From positions 2,238,993 through 2,302,992 of the forward strand of contig NC_011669.1 in the NCBI RefSeq assembly GCF_000150955.2: a stretch of 64,000 nt of DNA, in the 5' to 3' direction. The notes under the pieces are model-generated. The model saw only the letters and a list, made by a program, of their open reading frames with translations. It made no database searches and was not told the DNA's origin. Position numbers and translations under genes: made by a program. Each line of letters starts with the position of its first letter. Within the stretch, counting starts at the first letter, position 1. The DNA is from Phaeodactylum tricornutum CCAP 1055/1. Taxonomy: Eukaryota; Bacillariophyta; Bacillariophyceae; Surirellales; Neidiaceae. Positions 1-11,519 of this stretch are shown piece by piece.

Positions 1-1
1 T

Positions 2-2649
2 GAGCGAGGATGGGATGAAAAGAAGAAACAAATCCGTTTTGAGTGCTTTCGAAGCCGATCACACAGTGAGAGAACATATCAGAAAAGACAAGGGACAAGC
101 TTCCCCGGAGAAGACGCGAAGGCGCGTAGTACTTCCTCTAAGCGGCCGGACAAAGGGAAAGAATGCCCATTTCACTTTTATCTCTACTGGGTTCAAGAGG
201 AGAGGCATTGGTGTCTTTTTGGTGGCGCAAGGGGGAACTGTAACTCTCACTCTCATCATTTGCCAATGGAGCCTCATGAAGTAAAAAAGAGTATTGCCTA
301 CATCAATGGCCACGAAGTCCAAATTACGCTGGATGCAGCCAAGAGCAGTGCACCACCTAGTGTTATTGGAAAAATGCTCCATTTACAAACTGGCAACATC
401 TTGTCGGACTCTTCTTTGCAACACATAAGGATACAGTCGGGAAAAGAGCAAGAAACAGTGTTGCTCAAGGATGAAGAATTCATGACGCAGGCAGACAAGC
501 TTTTGTCCTATCTTGAGAACACTCCTGAGATCAGCTTTTGTGCTATATACGATGACCCAGATTCACCTCTCTTCACAGTTTACAAGCAGAGAGCAAAAAA
601 AGACCGCAGGTGTCTACCCACAAGTATTAGAGTTAACTCCGGGGTATCTGCTGAAACGGGAATTCTTGACAACGCTACACTAGATGCAATGGATCCCAAT
701 GGAGAACTTGATGACTATGTTGACCGCACACGTCGCGCATTCAAGCTCCTTGGCTCACAAAAAATGCTGTTAGGAGTTGCCTGGACAAATAATGAGAGCA
801 GAAATGTATTCTCTCGTTTTTCGGAGATAATGGTAGCAGATGTGACGGAAGGCACAAACAACGCCAAGCGACCGCTATTTCTATTCTCTGGGAAGACGTC
901 AAACCAAAACACTTTCACAGCACTGTGGGCTTTTTTACCACAGCAGGCTCGTTGGGCCTTCCATTGGGTGTGGACTTGATGCATACCGCAACTACTCCCA
1001 AAGTAAGGAATTCAACAAATTCGCCTGACAATAACAGATGGAGATCCAAAAGAGTACGGGACCTTTGTAGATGCAATACCAACTTTCTACCCTCTTTGCG
1101 AACACAAGCTTTGTCACTGGCATCTACTGTATCGCAGTAATCTCATGAAGGTGCAGACTGGAAAATGTGGAGTTAAAGCTACTATTCTATTCCGTGTAGT
1201 TGTTCTTTGGATTGAGAGCTGGATGACCAAAATTGAGACACAAGAGGAATACGAACTTTCTAAAAGGCTCTTGGCTGATTGGCTTGCAACCCCCGAAGCT
1301 ATTGATGTCAAATTGGGTGGTATGGGGCAAACTATTGTATCGCAAATTAATGCGTACATGACACTGTCACTTTTTCCTCATGAACAGCGCTGGGCTAGAT
1401 ATCGCTATTTATACACACGAGCATTCAACACATCTGCAAGCTCGTATGCCGAGGCAGAAAATAGTGCTTTAAAACGACGGGGCGACGGGGTCAGGCCAAG
1501 CTTTTCCGTACCAAAAGCAACTCAGGTTATAAATGAAGGGACACAAATTAGGTCAAAGAAGAGGCATCAAAAAGCTGTTTACAATTTAAATGCTGCCAAG
1601 ACGAGAAAGCCTGCCTACTACGCAAACATTGGGGATTTAGTGGATTACATTCAAGATTCTCTTTCCAAAGATTTTGAAGCAGCTGCTTCATTTGTGCTCT
1701 TCCGTCCAAATGCAGACCAGTTTTGGGTCAAGCAAGCCACTCGCAAAAGCAAAAACACGGACATTCGGAAAATCAACGACAGTAGCTATTACAAGTATAT
1801 GATTCCGCAGTTTGAACGCACACGAATTGTGGAGCTTGTTAATATTGATGGTACATTCTATTTGGTGTGTAGCTGCGGAAAATTTCAGCGACAAGCTTCC
1901 CCATGTGCCCATCTTTACAAGGTTCTTGGTCAATCACCCACATCAACCGATGTCTCTGTACGCTGGACAAAGCACTGGGATGTGTATTTGCACCGAAGTG
2001 GCCACAGTGACCTGTCAAAGCATTTGGAAGACCTGTACAAACAGGAGCGACCAGGTCCAGTATTTGTTGATAGTGGTCAGTGGGTGATCGGAAAAGGTGA
2101 AAAAGGGTCATATTTTTTCGAAACTTCGCTTCCGTACAAGCCCCCTGTCATACGAGATTTTAATCAATGGGCAGTGTCTTCGCAAACGACTGGAGCTGAT
2201 TTGAGTGGGACCAAAAATACCACAAATATGTATTTTTCGAGTGGAATGGTGCAAGAATCAACAAGCCTGTCCAGAGAGCATGCATTCCAGGATTCATTGC
2301 ATGAAAATTCCACAAATTCGCAAAATTCGGATTGTTTTGATGATACACAGGCAGTGACAACGGAAAGTGTATCTTCTACAAAAAGAATGTTTGGCTCAAG
2401 TGCTTTTGTGCACAATTCCATTTCTACCAGGAAATGTCCAAGCTGGCAGGATTTGATATGGAAGCTGCTGAGTCGATGAATAAAGCTATGCAAGAAGCAT
2501 TGGAAAAGGTACAAGCCAATGTTGCAAAAAGGGCTGGGAAGATGGATTACACTATAGGACCAGCCATTACAAAGGACCATGTAGGTCTAAGATTGAAGCC
2601 AAGCTACAGTCCAAAGAAGAGGAGGAAACCAAACTTACAAAGGAAATGA
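2..2649 (+). pseudogene. Mutator-like (MULE) transposase with SWIM zinc finger, decayed, cut by left edge
   Basis: One reading frame is open from the left edge and ends at 2479. Its N-terminal part (about 160-250) has a Cys/His-rich FAR1/WRKY-like DNA-binding segment (C, WC, C, HSHH spacing). A MULE transposase core follows at about 820-1120: ADVTEGTN gives the first catalytic Asp, ITDGDP the second, and CEHKLCHWH the usual Cys/His motif. A SWIM finger of form CxC-x9-CxH lies near 1868-1912. Two in-frame stops, at 977-979 and 1004-1006, lie between the first and second Asp blocks. The C-terminal tail continues in another frame (2434-2649), which implies a frameshift near 2420-2440. A very short intron over the stops was considered, but 35 nt is below the size of the other introns here (74-95 nt). 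The true start is outside the window, and I did not find terminal inverted repeats. The family call is secure. Inactivity is inferred from the stops and the frameshift. Confidence 0.8.
1860..1925 (+). other. SWIM zinc-finger coding segment of the MULE transposase
   Basis: The translation shows YLVCSCGK, then nine residues from the second Cys to the third, then CAHLYKVLG. This is the CxCx(n)CxH pattern of SWIM fingers, which are usual in MULE and FAR1-type transposases. It helps to separate this element from other DDE families. Confidence 0.8.
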
Positions 2650-4006
2650 AATAATTTTACTTACAATTACTGATTTACATTAAACAATACAGGCGTTCTT
2701 CAATAGTCTGTAAGCCGTGATCATACCACCAACAAAACTCCCCGCACAATATATCCGCCAGGCCAAGGCAACTTGCCAATACACTATTACAGCCATGCCG
2801 TCCACACCACCAAATCTCTACTGGAACATGTGTCGGAACCAAGGGAACAACTATACAAAGCCTTGCCTCCGTGGCCATTGGTTGAAGGGAAACCATTCTT
2901 GTGTACAATTCCAAGCGTAGCCTTGGGTATTGTCCAACAAGCATTGCACCGGTAGATTGTCGCTTTTCTGTATTTTTTTGTTGATACACGCCAGCAAAAC
3001 CTGTGTGTCCTTTACCATGTTTGGTATACTTGCGTTGTCGGTTTGATTGACCGACGGAATTCGATTCGTTGCCAAGGCTCGGGCCAAGACAAAGTCGGCG
3101 TCCAATGAGTATTGCGCATTGATCTTGGTTGGTGCGTACACCATGGCGGCGCGGCAAGCGTGTGGAGCCATCCCGTGTAACGCGTCGCAGAAAAATTCTT
3201 CAATCAGACTGCGTTTCTCCGTCGGCACGTGAAAGTTGACCATGGTAACGTTGGAGTCCGTAGGGCTTGGTAACGTTGACGTACCACATGACTGTACTGG
3301 AACAGTGAGAAATTGCTTTAAACACTTGTTCCACTTCTTTGGCGTGGGCATTGGGTACCTGAGTGGGGTGCAACTTCTGCAGAGCATCCAACCGCAAGGC
3401 CGTACTCAACGATCAAATGGACGGTTGACGACTTCGGTGATATGGAAAGGGCCAAGGATAATGGAAAATATTGACTGCAATTACAGACTCCGGGGCCCGC
3501 GCTCGCCTTTCGGCACGAAAGACCAAGCGGCACACTACAGGACCGTATGTTGTCAACGCAAAGTAAACAGAGGCGATCACAAGATACAAACACATCAATC
3601 CTTGCACCAAAACTGCATCGTACGAAAAGTAAGCAACACCAGCATGTACTTGATCATGATAAATGCTTTGTGCAACGGCTGTGCCTGCTCGGCAGTGAAC
3701 AGACTTGAGAAAGAAACGGGTAAAAGAACGTTTCCTCAACGACGTTTTAGGAGTCCCATGAAAGGATTTGATTCTTATGATTTCTGGCCGTACAATGTTC
3801 CCCGTTAGGTAGTTTCAATATGATACATGACGGTCGGCTAGCTAGTTTGTCTCTTACAAAATATAGCCAAAAACTTGTATTCATAACTCATGATAACAGG
3901 TGCCTTAAAGTTTCATTCTATCTAGTCCGGGAGAGCAGTGATTGCACAAGTGCGTGTGTGTCTTATGTTGACGAAACACGATGACAACATTTCCACGTGT
4001 TTTACA
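2650..4006. other. Stretch without a recognisable gene
   Basis: About 1.35 kb lies between the transposase remnant and the ferritin 3' end. Overlapping open frames exist on the minus strand (for instance about 2851-3387 and 3413-3739) and one on the plus strand (3236-3808). None shows a domain I recognise and none carries a clear gene signal. It could be the non-coding end of the DNA transposon, a decayed element, or 3' flank of ferritin. Confidence 0.5.
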
Positions 4007-4224
4007 TTAGTGATCCATCACCTGCATGTCCTTATCGATAGCGACGTACAACCCGCCTGTTTTCTCGAGCTTGATTGCCTTTCGATACAAGTCTTCGACA
4101 GCATTTTCCTCCATGAGTTGTTCGTTGAGAAACCAATTCAGAAATTCTCTCGATACGTAGTCGCTTTCCTCCTCGGCTACCTTCGCCATGTTAAAGTACT
4201 CTTGCGAATTCTGGACTTCCTGAT
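4007..4224 (-). CDS. Ferritin, C-terminal fragment cut by assembly gap
   Basis: On the minus strand a frame enters from the N gap and ends at a TAA at 4007-4009, giving about 72 residues. It contains EEESDYVSREFLNWFLNEQ, followed by a Glu-rich helix and GLYVAIDKDM near the end. This matches the last helices of bacterial-type ferritins such as E. coli FtnA, which has FLQWYVSEQ then EEE and GLYFIDKEL. The Glu-Gln pair corresponds to the residues near the third iron site. Ferritin oxidises Fe(II) and stores iron as a mineral inside a 24-subunit shell, and pennate diatoms are known to have it. The N-terminal two thirds, with the main ferroxidase residues, and the start are missing because of the gap, not necessarily because the gene is broken. 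Sequence on the other side of the gap belongs to a retroelement. Confidence 0.8.
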
Positions 4225-4274
4225 NNNNNNNNNNNNNNNNNNNNNNNNNNNNNNNNNNNNNNNNNNNNNNNNNN
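4225..4274. other. Assembly gap (50 N)
   Basis: Fifty N separate ferritin coding sequence (minus strand) from Copia integrase sequence (plus strand). Because neither gene is completed across it, the true missing length must be larger than 50, or the two sides do not belong next to each other. Confidence 0.95.
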
Positions 4275-7260
4275 ATCGGAACGCCGCCGAATGGGCAATC
4301 CGCACGTTCAAAAACCACTTCATTGCAGGTTTGGCCAGCACAGACAAGAACTTTCCGCTTCACCTTTGGGATTGCTTACTCCCACAAGCCATCATGACTC
4401 TCAACCTTCTTCGAGGGTCTCGTATCAACCCAAATCTGTCGTCTTGGGCCCAACTCCACGGCTCGTTCGACTACAATTGTACCCCTTTGGCTCCCCCGGG
4501 CATCCGCGTACTCGTACATGAAAAACTGTCAATTCGCAGAACTTGGGCCCCCCACGCAGCCGACGGTTGGTACGTTGACCCTGCCATGAACCATTACCGA
4601 TGCTATCGCGTCTGGATCAAAGAGACCACCAGCAAACGCATTTCGGACACTCTGACATGTTTCCCAGCCAAGTAAAAATGCCCAGCACCTTGTCTCGCAA
4701 CACAATTGTCGCAGCTGCTCACGATCTTGCCCATGCTCTGGCACATCCCTCTCCCGCATCACCCTTGTCGCCTCTTTCGGTCCAAGAACGCGAAGCCCTA
4801 TCGCAACTTTCAGATATTTTTTCGAAAGCCACTAATCCAGTTGACTTGTCCCTCCCCGCCGCTCCAGCGACAACCCTAAGTCAGCCAGCTACACCCACCT
4901 CCTCACCGCGTCAAGTCCACTTCCGAGACCCGGTCACTGAATCACTTCCGAGGGTGCCGACCGCCACAGCCGCCCCTCCGTAGTCACTTCCGAGGGTGCC
5001 TCCCCCGGACTCCGAGGCCGAGACGTACAAGCTTATCACCTGCAACCCTCGTCAAGCACGTCGTAGGGCCGCTCGAAAACTGAGAGAAAAAAATTTCTGC
5101 TCCAACATCCGTTGCTTCTCCCCAAGCAGCAATCGCACCCGTCGTACCTTCCCCCGAGGTCCCAACACCTCCGCACAGTCACGGAACTCGCTTGCAAGTC
5201 GCTCGATACCCAGGACACTCGTTCGACAACGCCAACGCCGTCGTCGACCCCAATTCCGGAGCCACTCTCGAGTATTCAAAACTCAAAAATTCCGAACAAG
5301 GCCCCGAATGGATTCAGGCCGCTGCTAACGAGATGGGCCGCCTATCTCAAGGCGTTAAACCCAACATGCCCACCGGCACCGACACGATGCATTTTATTCC
5401 GCATACCGCGAAGCCGCACGACCGCAAGGCCACTTACCTGAAGATTGTAGCGGCTATCAAGCCACACAAGGCCGAAAAATACCGCATCCGTTTCACTGTC
5501 GGCGGCGACCGTATCGAGTACAACGGACCCACCAGTACCCCTACAGCTGCATTACCAGCCATCAAGATCCTTGTTAACAGCGTCATACTCACCGAAGGCG
5601 CACGCTTTATGACCTGTGATCTCAAGGCTTTTTATTTGGGCACTCCTCTCCCTGTGTACAAGTACATGCGCATTCCTGCAGTCCATATACCAGACTGTAT
5701 CATGGAACAGTACAAGCTTGCCCCGCTAATTCACAAAGGCAACATTCTAGTGGAAATTCGAAAAGGAATGTACGGTCTCCCACATGCAGGCCGCATTGCG
5801 AACGACCGCCTCATTGATCACTTAGCTCTCGACGGATACCATCAGGCCAAGCATACTCCAGGCTTCTTTACCCACGAAACGCGCCCTATTTCATTTTCAC
5901 TAGTTGTCGACGGGCAAGGAACATGCCAAGCATTTACTACACTGTCTCGAAAAGCTTTACACGGTAACGACAGATTGGACCGGTGCCCTTTACTGCGGTC
6001 TCACCTTTACCTGGAATTACGAGCAGCCCCACGTTGACATGGCCATGCCTGGCTACGTCGAAAAAGCTTTACAACGTTTCCAACATCCGTCCCCAGCCCG
6101 ACCTCAACACTCCCCTCACGCGTGGGTTCCGCCATCGTACGGTGTAAAAATTCAGCTCACCAACGAAACTGATCTTTCTCCGCCGCTCGACAAGGCTGGC
6201 ATCACTCGTCTTCAAGAAGTTATTGGTACCCTGTTATATTATGCTCGCGCAGTGGATTCAACCATGCTTGTTGCTCTCTGCACCCTCGCATCCGCTCAAA
6301 CGAAAGGAACCGAAGCAACTGCCAAAGCCGTCACGCAACTACTAAATTACAGCGCAACGCATCCAGACGCAACGGTACGATACCACGCCAGCGACATGCA
6401 CTTACATGTTCACAGCGATGCCTCTTATTTATCAGAATCCAAGGCTTGATCTCGCGCTGGTGGAATTTTCTTTCTAAGTTCCGTACCTATCAAGAATCCC
6501 AAGCCAAATTCCAAGCCACCGCCATTGAACGGCGCCATACACACGCACTGTTCTATCATGAAGTCTGTTCTTTCTTCTGCAACTGAAGCTGAACTGGGTG
6601 CACTATTTTTCAACGCCAAGGACGGTGTTGAACTACGTACTACATTGGAAGCCATGGGACATCCCCAGTTAGCTACTCCTATTCAAACTGACAATGAATG
6701 TGCATCAGGAATTGTCAACAATACAGTGAAACAATGAAGATCTAAAGCCATAGACATGCGTTTCTATTGGATTAAAGACCGTGTCAAGCAAGGTCAATTC
6801 AATGTTCATTGGAGAAAAGGTACTGATAATCTTGCAGATTATTTCACCAAACATCATTTGCCATCACATCATCAAATAATGCAATCTTGTTATTTGCTCA
6901 ATCTCAACCAAACTGCCTCCAACTCAAGTTTGAAACGAGGGTGTGTTGATAATTCCATTGGGCCTACTAAATCTTTCCCAATCCGTTGTGACAAGACTGA
7001 CATTCTCCCAATCCGTTGTGACAAGATTGATAGTACCCAAGAACCTATCATGGTTACATACAGAGCTTTAACGTCCTACAAACGTTCTAGTCTTCCCGTT
7101 TACATTTCGAACAAGTCATCGCCATATGAAACAGTCATTGGCGATTCAGCTGCATCATACAAACTCAATCACGATTCTCAAACTAGTCATAAATCTTATT
7201 AGTTCATCAATTTCCATCATTCGCGTTCTTGCGTTTGTAGAGCTCATCAATAGTTATAGT
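4275..7260 (+). mobile_element. CoDi-type Ty1/Copia LTR retrotransposon, 5' part missing, broken
   Basis: The order of parts on the plus strand is Copia: integrase C-terminal part (about 4275-4675), a linker, reverse transcriptase (about 5400-5900), RNase H (about 6380-6850), a polypurine-like stretch and then an LTR starting TGTTGAT at 6944. The integrase-before-RT order and the RNase H motifs identify Ty1/Copia. The similarity of its LTR to the LTR at 32400-32776 places both in one diatom CoDi-like family. The left part, including gag, protease and the 5' LTR, is hidden by or lost at the gap. The coding part is broken several times (roughly four to six), so it looks like an old copy. Confidence 0.85.
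6944..7260 (+). repeat. LTR of the CoDi element (3' end approximate)
   Basis: The repeat starts with TGTTGATAAT right after a purine-rich run (AAACGAGGG). It ends somewhere past the block CGTTTGTAGAGCTCATCAAT, near 7250-7260. The block from about 7090 to 7255 is clearly similar to the LTR on the minus strand between about 32450 and 32640. Two short direct repeats of CCCAATCCGTTGTGACAAGA lie inside it at about 6979 and 7009. The partner LTR is not in the window, so the right end is estimated. Confidence 0.65.
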
Positions 7261-7459
7261 CAATCTTTGACAAGGAGAAAGCTCCAGAGGAAAAGGACCG
7301 ACAGTGCGAAATGGATGTGAAGACTACTACTGCAACATGCGAACAAATGTTAGAACTAGCCACAAGACAACTCTTTGTAGGCGATGAATTCATGCATGCA
7401 GGTAGGTTATCCCCGGATTTACATTAACTTCGGGAGAAAACATGCAATTGTGACAAAGG

Positions 7460-9010
7460 CTACCTGAAAAGATGAAACGGGACAGCATTGTTTTGTTCCG
7501 GAACGGAATGTTTTGATTGACGAATCCGACGTACGGCATGCTCCAAATGGTTTTGCTGAACAGCCAAGCAATTTTCTCGGACAGCCAATAGGGCAGCCTC
7601 GTTTACAACATTCCTAAGATCAGCCCCCGAAAAATTTACAGTCATGGCATCTGACGCCAGTCTTTCCCAGTCAATGGAGTTGCTAGTTTTTATAGCGTGC
7701 TGGTGGACCATCAGAATAGATTTTCGGCCTACAGCATCGGGGTAGCCCACCTCGATTTGACGATCAAATCTACGGAGAACCGCCGGATCCAAGATGTCCG
7801 CCCGATTTGTAGCAGCCATAACAACCAACGTTACGTCAGAATTCAGTGTGAATCCGTCCATTTCGGTCAACAGTTGATTCAGGGTCTGTTCTCGCTCGTC
7901 GTTCGATGACAATGTTGAGCGAGTTTTTGCGAGTGCATCTAACTCGTCAATGAAAAGAATTGCGCAAGGTTTACGGTCCTTCTTCGAGGGGTGTAATAAC
8001 ACGTTCCACCATGCCCCAATGCCGTGTTTACGCCGAGCTTCTGTCCGAGCCTTGTCAAAAATCGATCGGACCCGAGCCGCACCGCGACCTACGTACATTT
8101 CGACGAAATCAGAAGCCGAACAAGCAATAAAAGAGTCGACGCAAGCCTCTCCCGCTGTAGCACGGGCCAGCAATGTTTTTCCAGAGCCCGGTGGTCCATA
8201 AAGAAGGATTCCGCGGGGCGCCTGTGCCCCAACACTCTTGTAGAGTGCTGGCTCACGTAAAAAAGAAACAACTTCCGCGACTTCTAGCAGAACACTGTCG
8301 ATTCCGGCAACGTCGCGAAAAGTTGTATGGACTATTTCAGAGCTTGTTTTTGATGAGACGTCTCCACCAGACATGCGATTGATTAAACGGTAGACAAATG
8401 CAAGATACACAAACGGAAGTGCTGCCAAAGCAGGCGATGCCAGTCGATTGGAAAGTGGTTCAGGCAATGCGGAAACATCGGGACAGAAATCGGACAGGTT
8501 TTGAAGGATATCTGCCTGAATTCTTGGACTACTGTGTGGTAAAGTAGAGCGCTTCCACGAGCCTTTCGATAAATAGTAAACAAGATAGGGGCTGAAAAAT
8601 GCTTCTTCAATTGGCTCACGATTGTTCAACGCTCGGATGAGCAGTGACAACGGTACCTCTGACGCAGAATTACGATCGGGAGGAGACAACAGCTGTCCCT
8701 TCATCCTACCGCGCCGCCGCGCATAGAATCCAACCAGTGATAAAGAGGCAAATGCACAAAGTGATATAAATCTCAGCCTGGCTGTGGCGTCGGGCTCGCG
8801 TAGTGCTTGAATAAGACGTCGAAAATAAGCAGCAAGCCGTATGCTCCACCTCTGCTCTGTCCCACCAGGTTGCGGCTTCGAGTCTTTCTCAGCTTTGTTT
8901 GACACGAGATCTCCATCGTTCGACATTTCATAATGAGTAGTGACGTACAAAGAAGACATGTTATCATTCGGATTGACAGTGGAGTCGAAAATGGAGGACA
9001 GATTGCCCAC
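7460..9010 (-). CDS. FtsH-like AAA+ membrane protein lacking the protease domain
   Basis: The 516-residue protein has two hydrophobic segments (about 78-97 and 190-211) and then a single AAA+ module. Walker A is GPPGSGKT (272-279), Walker B is [10 protein letters not shown] (351-360) and the second region of homology is [17 protein letters not shown] (401-417). The AAA sequence, with a membrane anchor before it, is closest to FtsH/m-AAA/i-AAA proteases. The chain ends about 20 residues after the AAA lid, and no HExxH M41 zinc-protease motif follows, while FtsH normally adds about 200 residues. A basic and tryptophan-rich insert of about 25 residues sits before Walker B. It may act as an ATP-driven unfoldase or a partner of true FtsH, like plant FtsHi proteins, in a mitochondrial, plastid or ER membrane. 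The N-terminus gives no clear targeting signal. The downstream intergenic sequence was not seen to encode a protease part. Confidence 0.75.
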   Translation of the reverse strand: MGNLSSIFDSTVNPNDNMSSLYVTTHYEMSNDGDLVSNKAEKDSKPQPGGTEQRWSIRLAAYFRRLIQALREPDATARLRFISLCAFASLSLVGFYARRRGRMKGQLLSPPDRNSASEVPLSLLIRALNNREPIEEAFFSPYLVYYLSKGSWKRSTLPHSSPRIQADILQNLSDFCPDVSALPEPLSNRLASPALAALPFVYLAFVYRLINRMSGGDVSSKTSSEIVHTTFRDVAGIDSVLLEVAEVVSFLREPALYKSVGAQAPRGILLYGPPGSGKTLLARATAGEACVDSFIACSASDFVEMYVGRGAARVRSIFDKARTEARRKHGIGAWWNVLLHPSKKDRKPCAILFIDELDALAKTRSTLSSNDEREQTLNQLLTEMDGFTLNSDVTLVVMAATNRADILDPAVLRRFDRQIEVGYPDAVGRKSILMVHQHAIKTSNSIDWERLASDAMTVNFSGADLRNVVNEAALLAVRENCLAVQQNHLEHAVRRIRQSKHSVPEQNNAVPFHLFR

Positions 9011-9464
9011 ATTTATCCAGTATTTTTCCTGTAAATGCAGGTTTCCCCACTACAATCAGGGTCGGGTTTGCGGGTACCTGTAAACACGGGCCAGATTTTC
9101 AAATTACATTAACGATACCTATCAGGTCAGTCCTATAGCCAGATCGATTAAACTGTATTCTGAAGTCAACTTAGAAAGGACGATGAGAGCTGGTGTGAAG
9201 AAAATAAAGAGTTAAGCCATTTATGAGCATCTTCTTGGGTTTGTCCTGATCATTGTTCGACGATAGGTCGTTGACAATTTGCCTTTGTGTGTTATGTTCA
9301 TCGACCCACTGACTTGTGCTGGTTCTCAAGTGACTTTCGTACGTGACGTCAATAGTAGATAAATAATCTTGACTGGCATTGCATGGACTGTCAACACCAA
9401 ATAATGACTCTCATCGTTTTAGCAAGCATAGAATCATTGCAACTTGCAGATCTTCACATAGACG
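9011..9464. other. Intergenic, divergent promoter region
   Basis: The 454 bp between two divergently read genes hold no coding signal I can support. A perfect TGACGTCA palindrome lies at 9344-9351 (listed separately). Confidence 0.5.
9344..9351. promoter_or_regulatory. CRE-like palindrome TGACGTCA
   Basis: A perfect 8-bp bZIP/CRE site lies 114 bp upstream of the methyltransferase-like gene. In P. tricornutum the core TGACGT is known from CO2/cAMP-responsive promoters bound by bZIP factors. Function here is inference from the motif alone, and one chance occurrence per about 65 kb is expected. Confidence 0.3.
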
Positions 9465-10787
9465 ATGAACCCAAAAACTCGTAGTTCGTCTAATCGCCTT
9501 TCGGAATCTAGGAATATCCCTAGGAGCTTGTGGTTCGGGATTATAACATGCGCATCCTTTGTCATCCTCATGATGGAAACGGTTTTTATCCACAACTCTG
9601 TTTCGTCGGGAACTGGCTTGGCGAACAAGTCATGCATGCAAGAGCTAGCCACATTTCCATCCTGGCTCTATTTATCGCCATTAGCTGGTGAAGCGTCTGG
9701 AGGCCGCTTCGGAGGTACGGTACAAGACACTCCTGGTGGCAGTGCTAAGAGGAAATATGTCTCCGAACGACGATTCATCTGCCCTTCTGCGCAAGATTTG
9801 TTTGACTCACAGGAGCTTGAAAAGGCCATTGGGGATGCCCACGATTTTCACACCAAGGGCGGGAATCTTAAAGCCCTACAACATTATTTGGACCAACACA
9901 TGCAATCCACTCTGGACAAGTTGCAATTGCAGTTCACGTTCTCTGGTGGGGAAAATCCGACAAAGCATGCTGTCGACGACCTCAAACACTATTATAGCGC
10001 AAATAAGGTTAAGCGCGGAGGGTACGGACAATCCCTTCCTGGCGATTTTCACGGCGAACGTCTAGATCTGTTGACCGCAAAGCGATGGATCGACGTGATT
10101 GAACCAGCTACAAGTGAACGGCAGAATACGGCTGTCGGACCTTTTGATCTAAAATGCGAGAAGCTTGTACAATTTGGAAATGGCAACTACGAAACCAAGT
10201 TTATGTGTGCCCCAGTCGAAAGTAAAACAGAGACTAAGGAAGACACGCATGGCTGCCATCTATTCTCAGTGGGTTCGAACGATCAATGGGGCTTTGAAGA
10301 AGCAGCAAGAATTCAAGTTCCGCACTGCCAGACACACACTTTCGACTGCACACTACAAAATGGGAAGCCACAGAAGAAGCCTAAAGACGAGAACGTCCAT
10401 TTTTATGACCGCTGCATTGGAGAAAAGGCAGGAAACCCAAAATACAAAGGCTACGAAGCTTTGGCTAACGAGACTGGAATCAACAGCCCACCAAAGTACC
10501 TCAAGATGGACGTAGAGGGCTTTGAGTATCAAGTTCTTCTTGAATCCGTACTAGCTGCTCCGCAGAAGATTTGGCCAGAGCAAATCATGGTCGAAACCCA
10601 CTGGGGCAGTCGCATGGTGGACTTGCCGTGGATGCTACGACATAGACAGGCAGGAGAGCTTGCTTTATTTTACTCTTCCCTTTATCACAGAGGTGGCTAC
10701 ATTCCTGTTTATACTCGCAATATTCGCGGGTGCGAGCCATGCATGGAAGTTCTTTTAGCAAAGGTTCTTTGCACAGAAGACATGTGA
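9465..10787 (+). CDS. Type II membrane protein with METTL24/FkbM-like methyltransferase domain
   Basis: The 440-residue protein has a short basic cytosolic N-terminus, one transmembrane anchor (about 21-43) and a large luminal part, a typical Golgi type II layout. The C-terminal half carries the signature of the METTL24/FkbM methyltransferase group: HLFSVGSNDQWGFEEA, then HTFDCTL, then YLKMDVEGFEYQVL, where the Asp-Val-Glu-Gly strand is the hallmark. The family transfers methyl groups from S-adenosylmethionine, often to glycans or small molecules, and the substrate here cannot be read. A coil-rich region of about 200 residues precedes the domain. The start at 9465 is chosen because it precedes the anchor directly. 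Confidence 0.7.
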   Translation: MNPKTRSSSNRLSESRNIPRSLWFGIITCASFVILMMETVFIHNSVSSGTGLANKSCMQELATFPSWLYLSPLAGEASGGRFGGTVQDTPGGSAKRKYVSERRFICPSAQDLFDSQELEKAIGDAHDFHTKGGNLKALQHYLDQHMQSTLDKLQLQFTFSGGENPTKHAVDDLKHYYSANKVKRGGYGQSLPGDFHGERLDLLTAKRWIDVIEPATSERQNTAVGPFDLKCEKLVQFGNGNYETKFMCAPVESKTETKEDTHGCHLFSVGSNDQWGFEEAARIQVPHCQTHTFDCTLQNGKPQKKPKDENVHFYDRCIGEKAGNPKYKGYEALANETGINSPPKYLKMDVEGFEYQVLLESVLAAPQKIWPEQIMVETHWGSRMVDLPWMLRHRQAGELALFYSSLYHRGGYIPVYTRNIRGCEPCMEVLLAKVLCTEDM

Positions 10788-11519
10788 CCAAATGGTCCTT
10801 CAATCGAAGGTTTGTGACCCTGATCACCTTTATCATGTTATGCACGTCGCTAGATCCTGGTGATTGCAGCGGACTACCTTTTCCTTTTGTAACAAATTTT
10901 CGTCGTCCGCAAAGTGTGTGGGAAGCAAAGCGTAGCTCATTCATGGTTCTACAAAAAATTTAACAAAATGTTCATCAAACTTGATTGAAAGTGAGTAGGA
11001 CGCGAACCTTGAAAACTCTAACAAATGGACAAACATTGGCAGAGCTAACTGTAGGTGACGCAAAGAAAGTGTCAAATGTGTGAACGTGAATTTTAAATTA
11101 TCATGGTTATTTGGCCAGTAAAACATTGTGAGTGGTTTACTCTTACATCAATAAGCAGCTTGTGACCATCTACAACTACCATACCTCCCTAGTGTACTTC
11201 GAAGTCAATGGCTAGGCTAATCGTTTTTGTCTCGGATTTTTTCATTTGGTCCACACGCACCAAATCAAGCAGAATCTGAAGCGTCTTGCAATGCTACAGG
11301 CGGACCGCTGTCAGACATCCAATCGACATAATATCGACGAATGATACGTTCTCTTCTCCATGTATCTGTATGCCGTAATTCCCAGCCGGCAAAGTGGCAT
11401 GGCATTTACTTCGTGCATGTCCATCCACAAGTACCATACCCAAGCTTTCCATCGTTGATAAGCTTGGAGACGCTGCGACTTTAATGGAAAGAGGAATTGA
11501 TTGTCTGTGAAAGTTTACC
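10788..11519. other. Intergenic stretch, nothing recognised
   Basis: About 730 bp. An open minus-strand frame (11294-11629) overlaps the first exon of the next gene in antisense and shows no family features, so it is not called. Confidence 0.5.

Noticed and set aside
977-1037. Possible intron covering the two stops in the MULE transposase
   Set aside because: Only a 35-nt stretch could be removed, far below the other introns in the window (74-95 nt), and it would not remove the first stop, so decay is the simpler explanation.
2675-3808. Several overlapping frames of 100-190 codons on both strands
   Set aside because: No domain recognised on either strand. The frames overlap each other, which suggests chance or decayed sequence.
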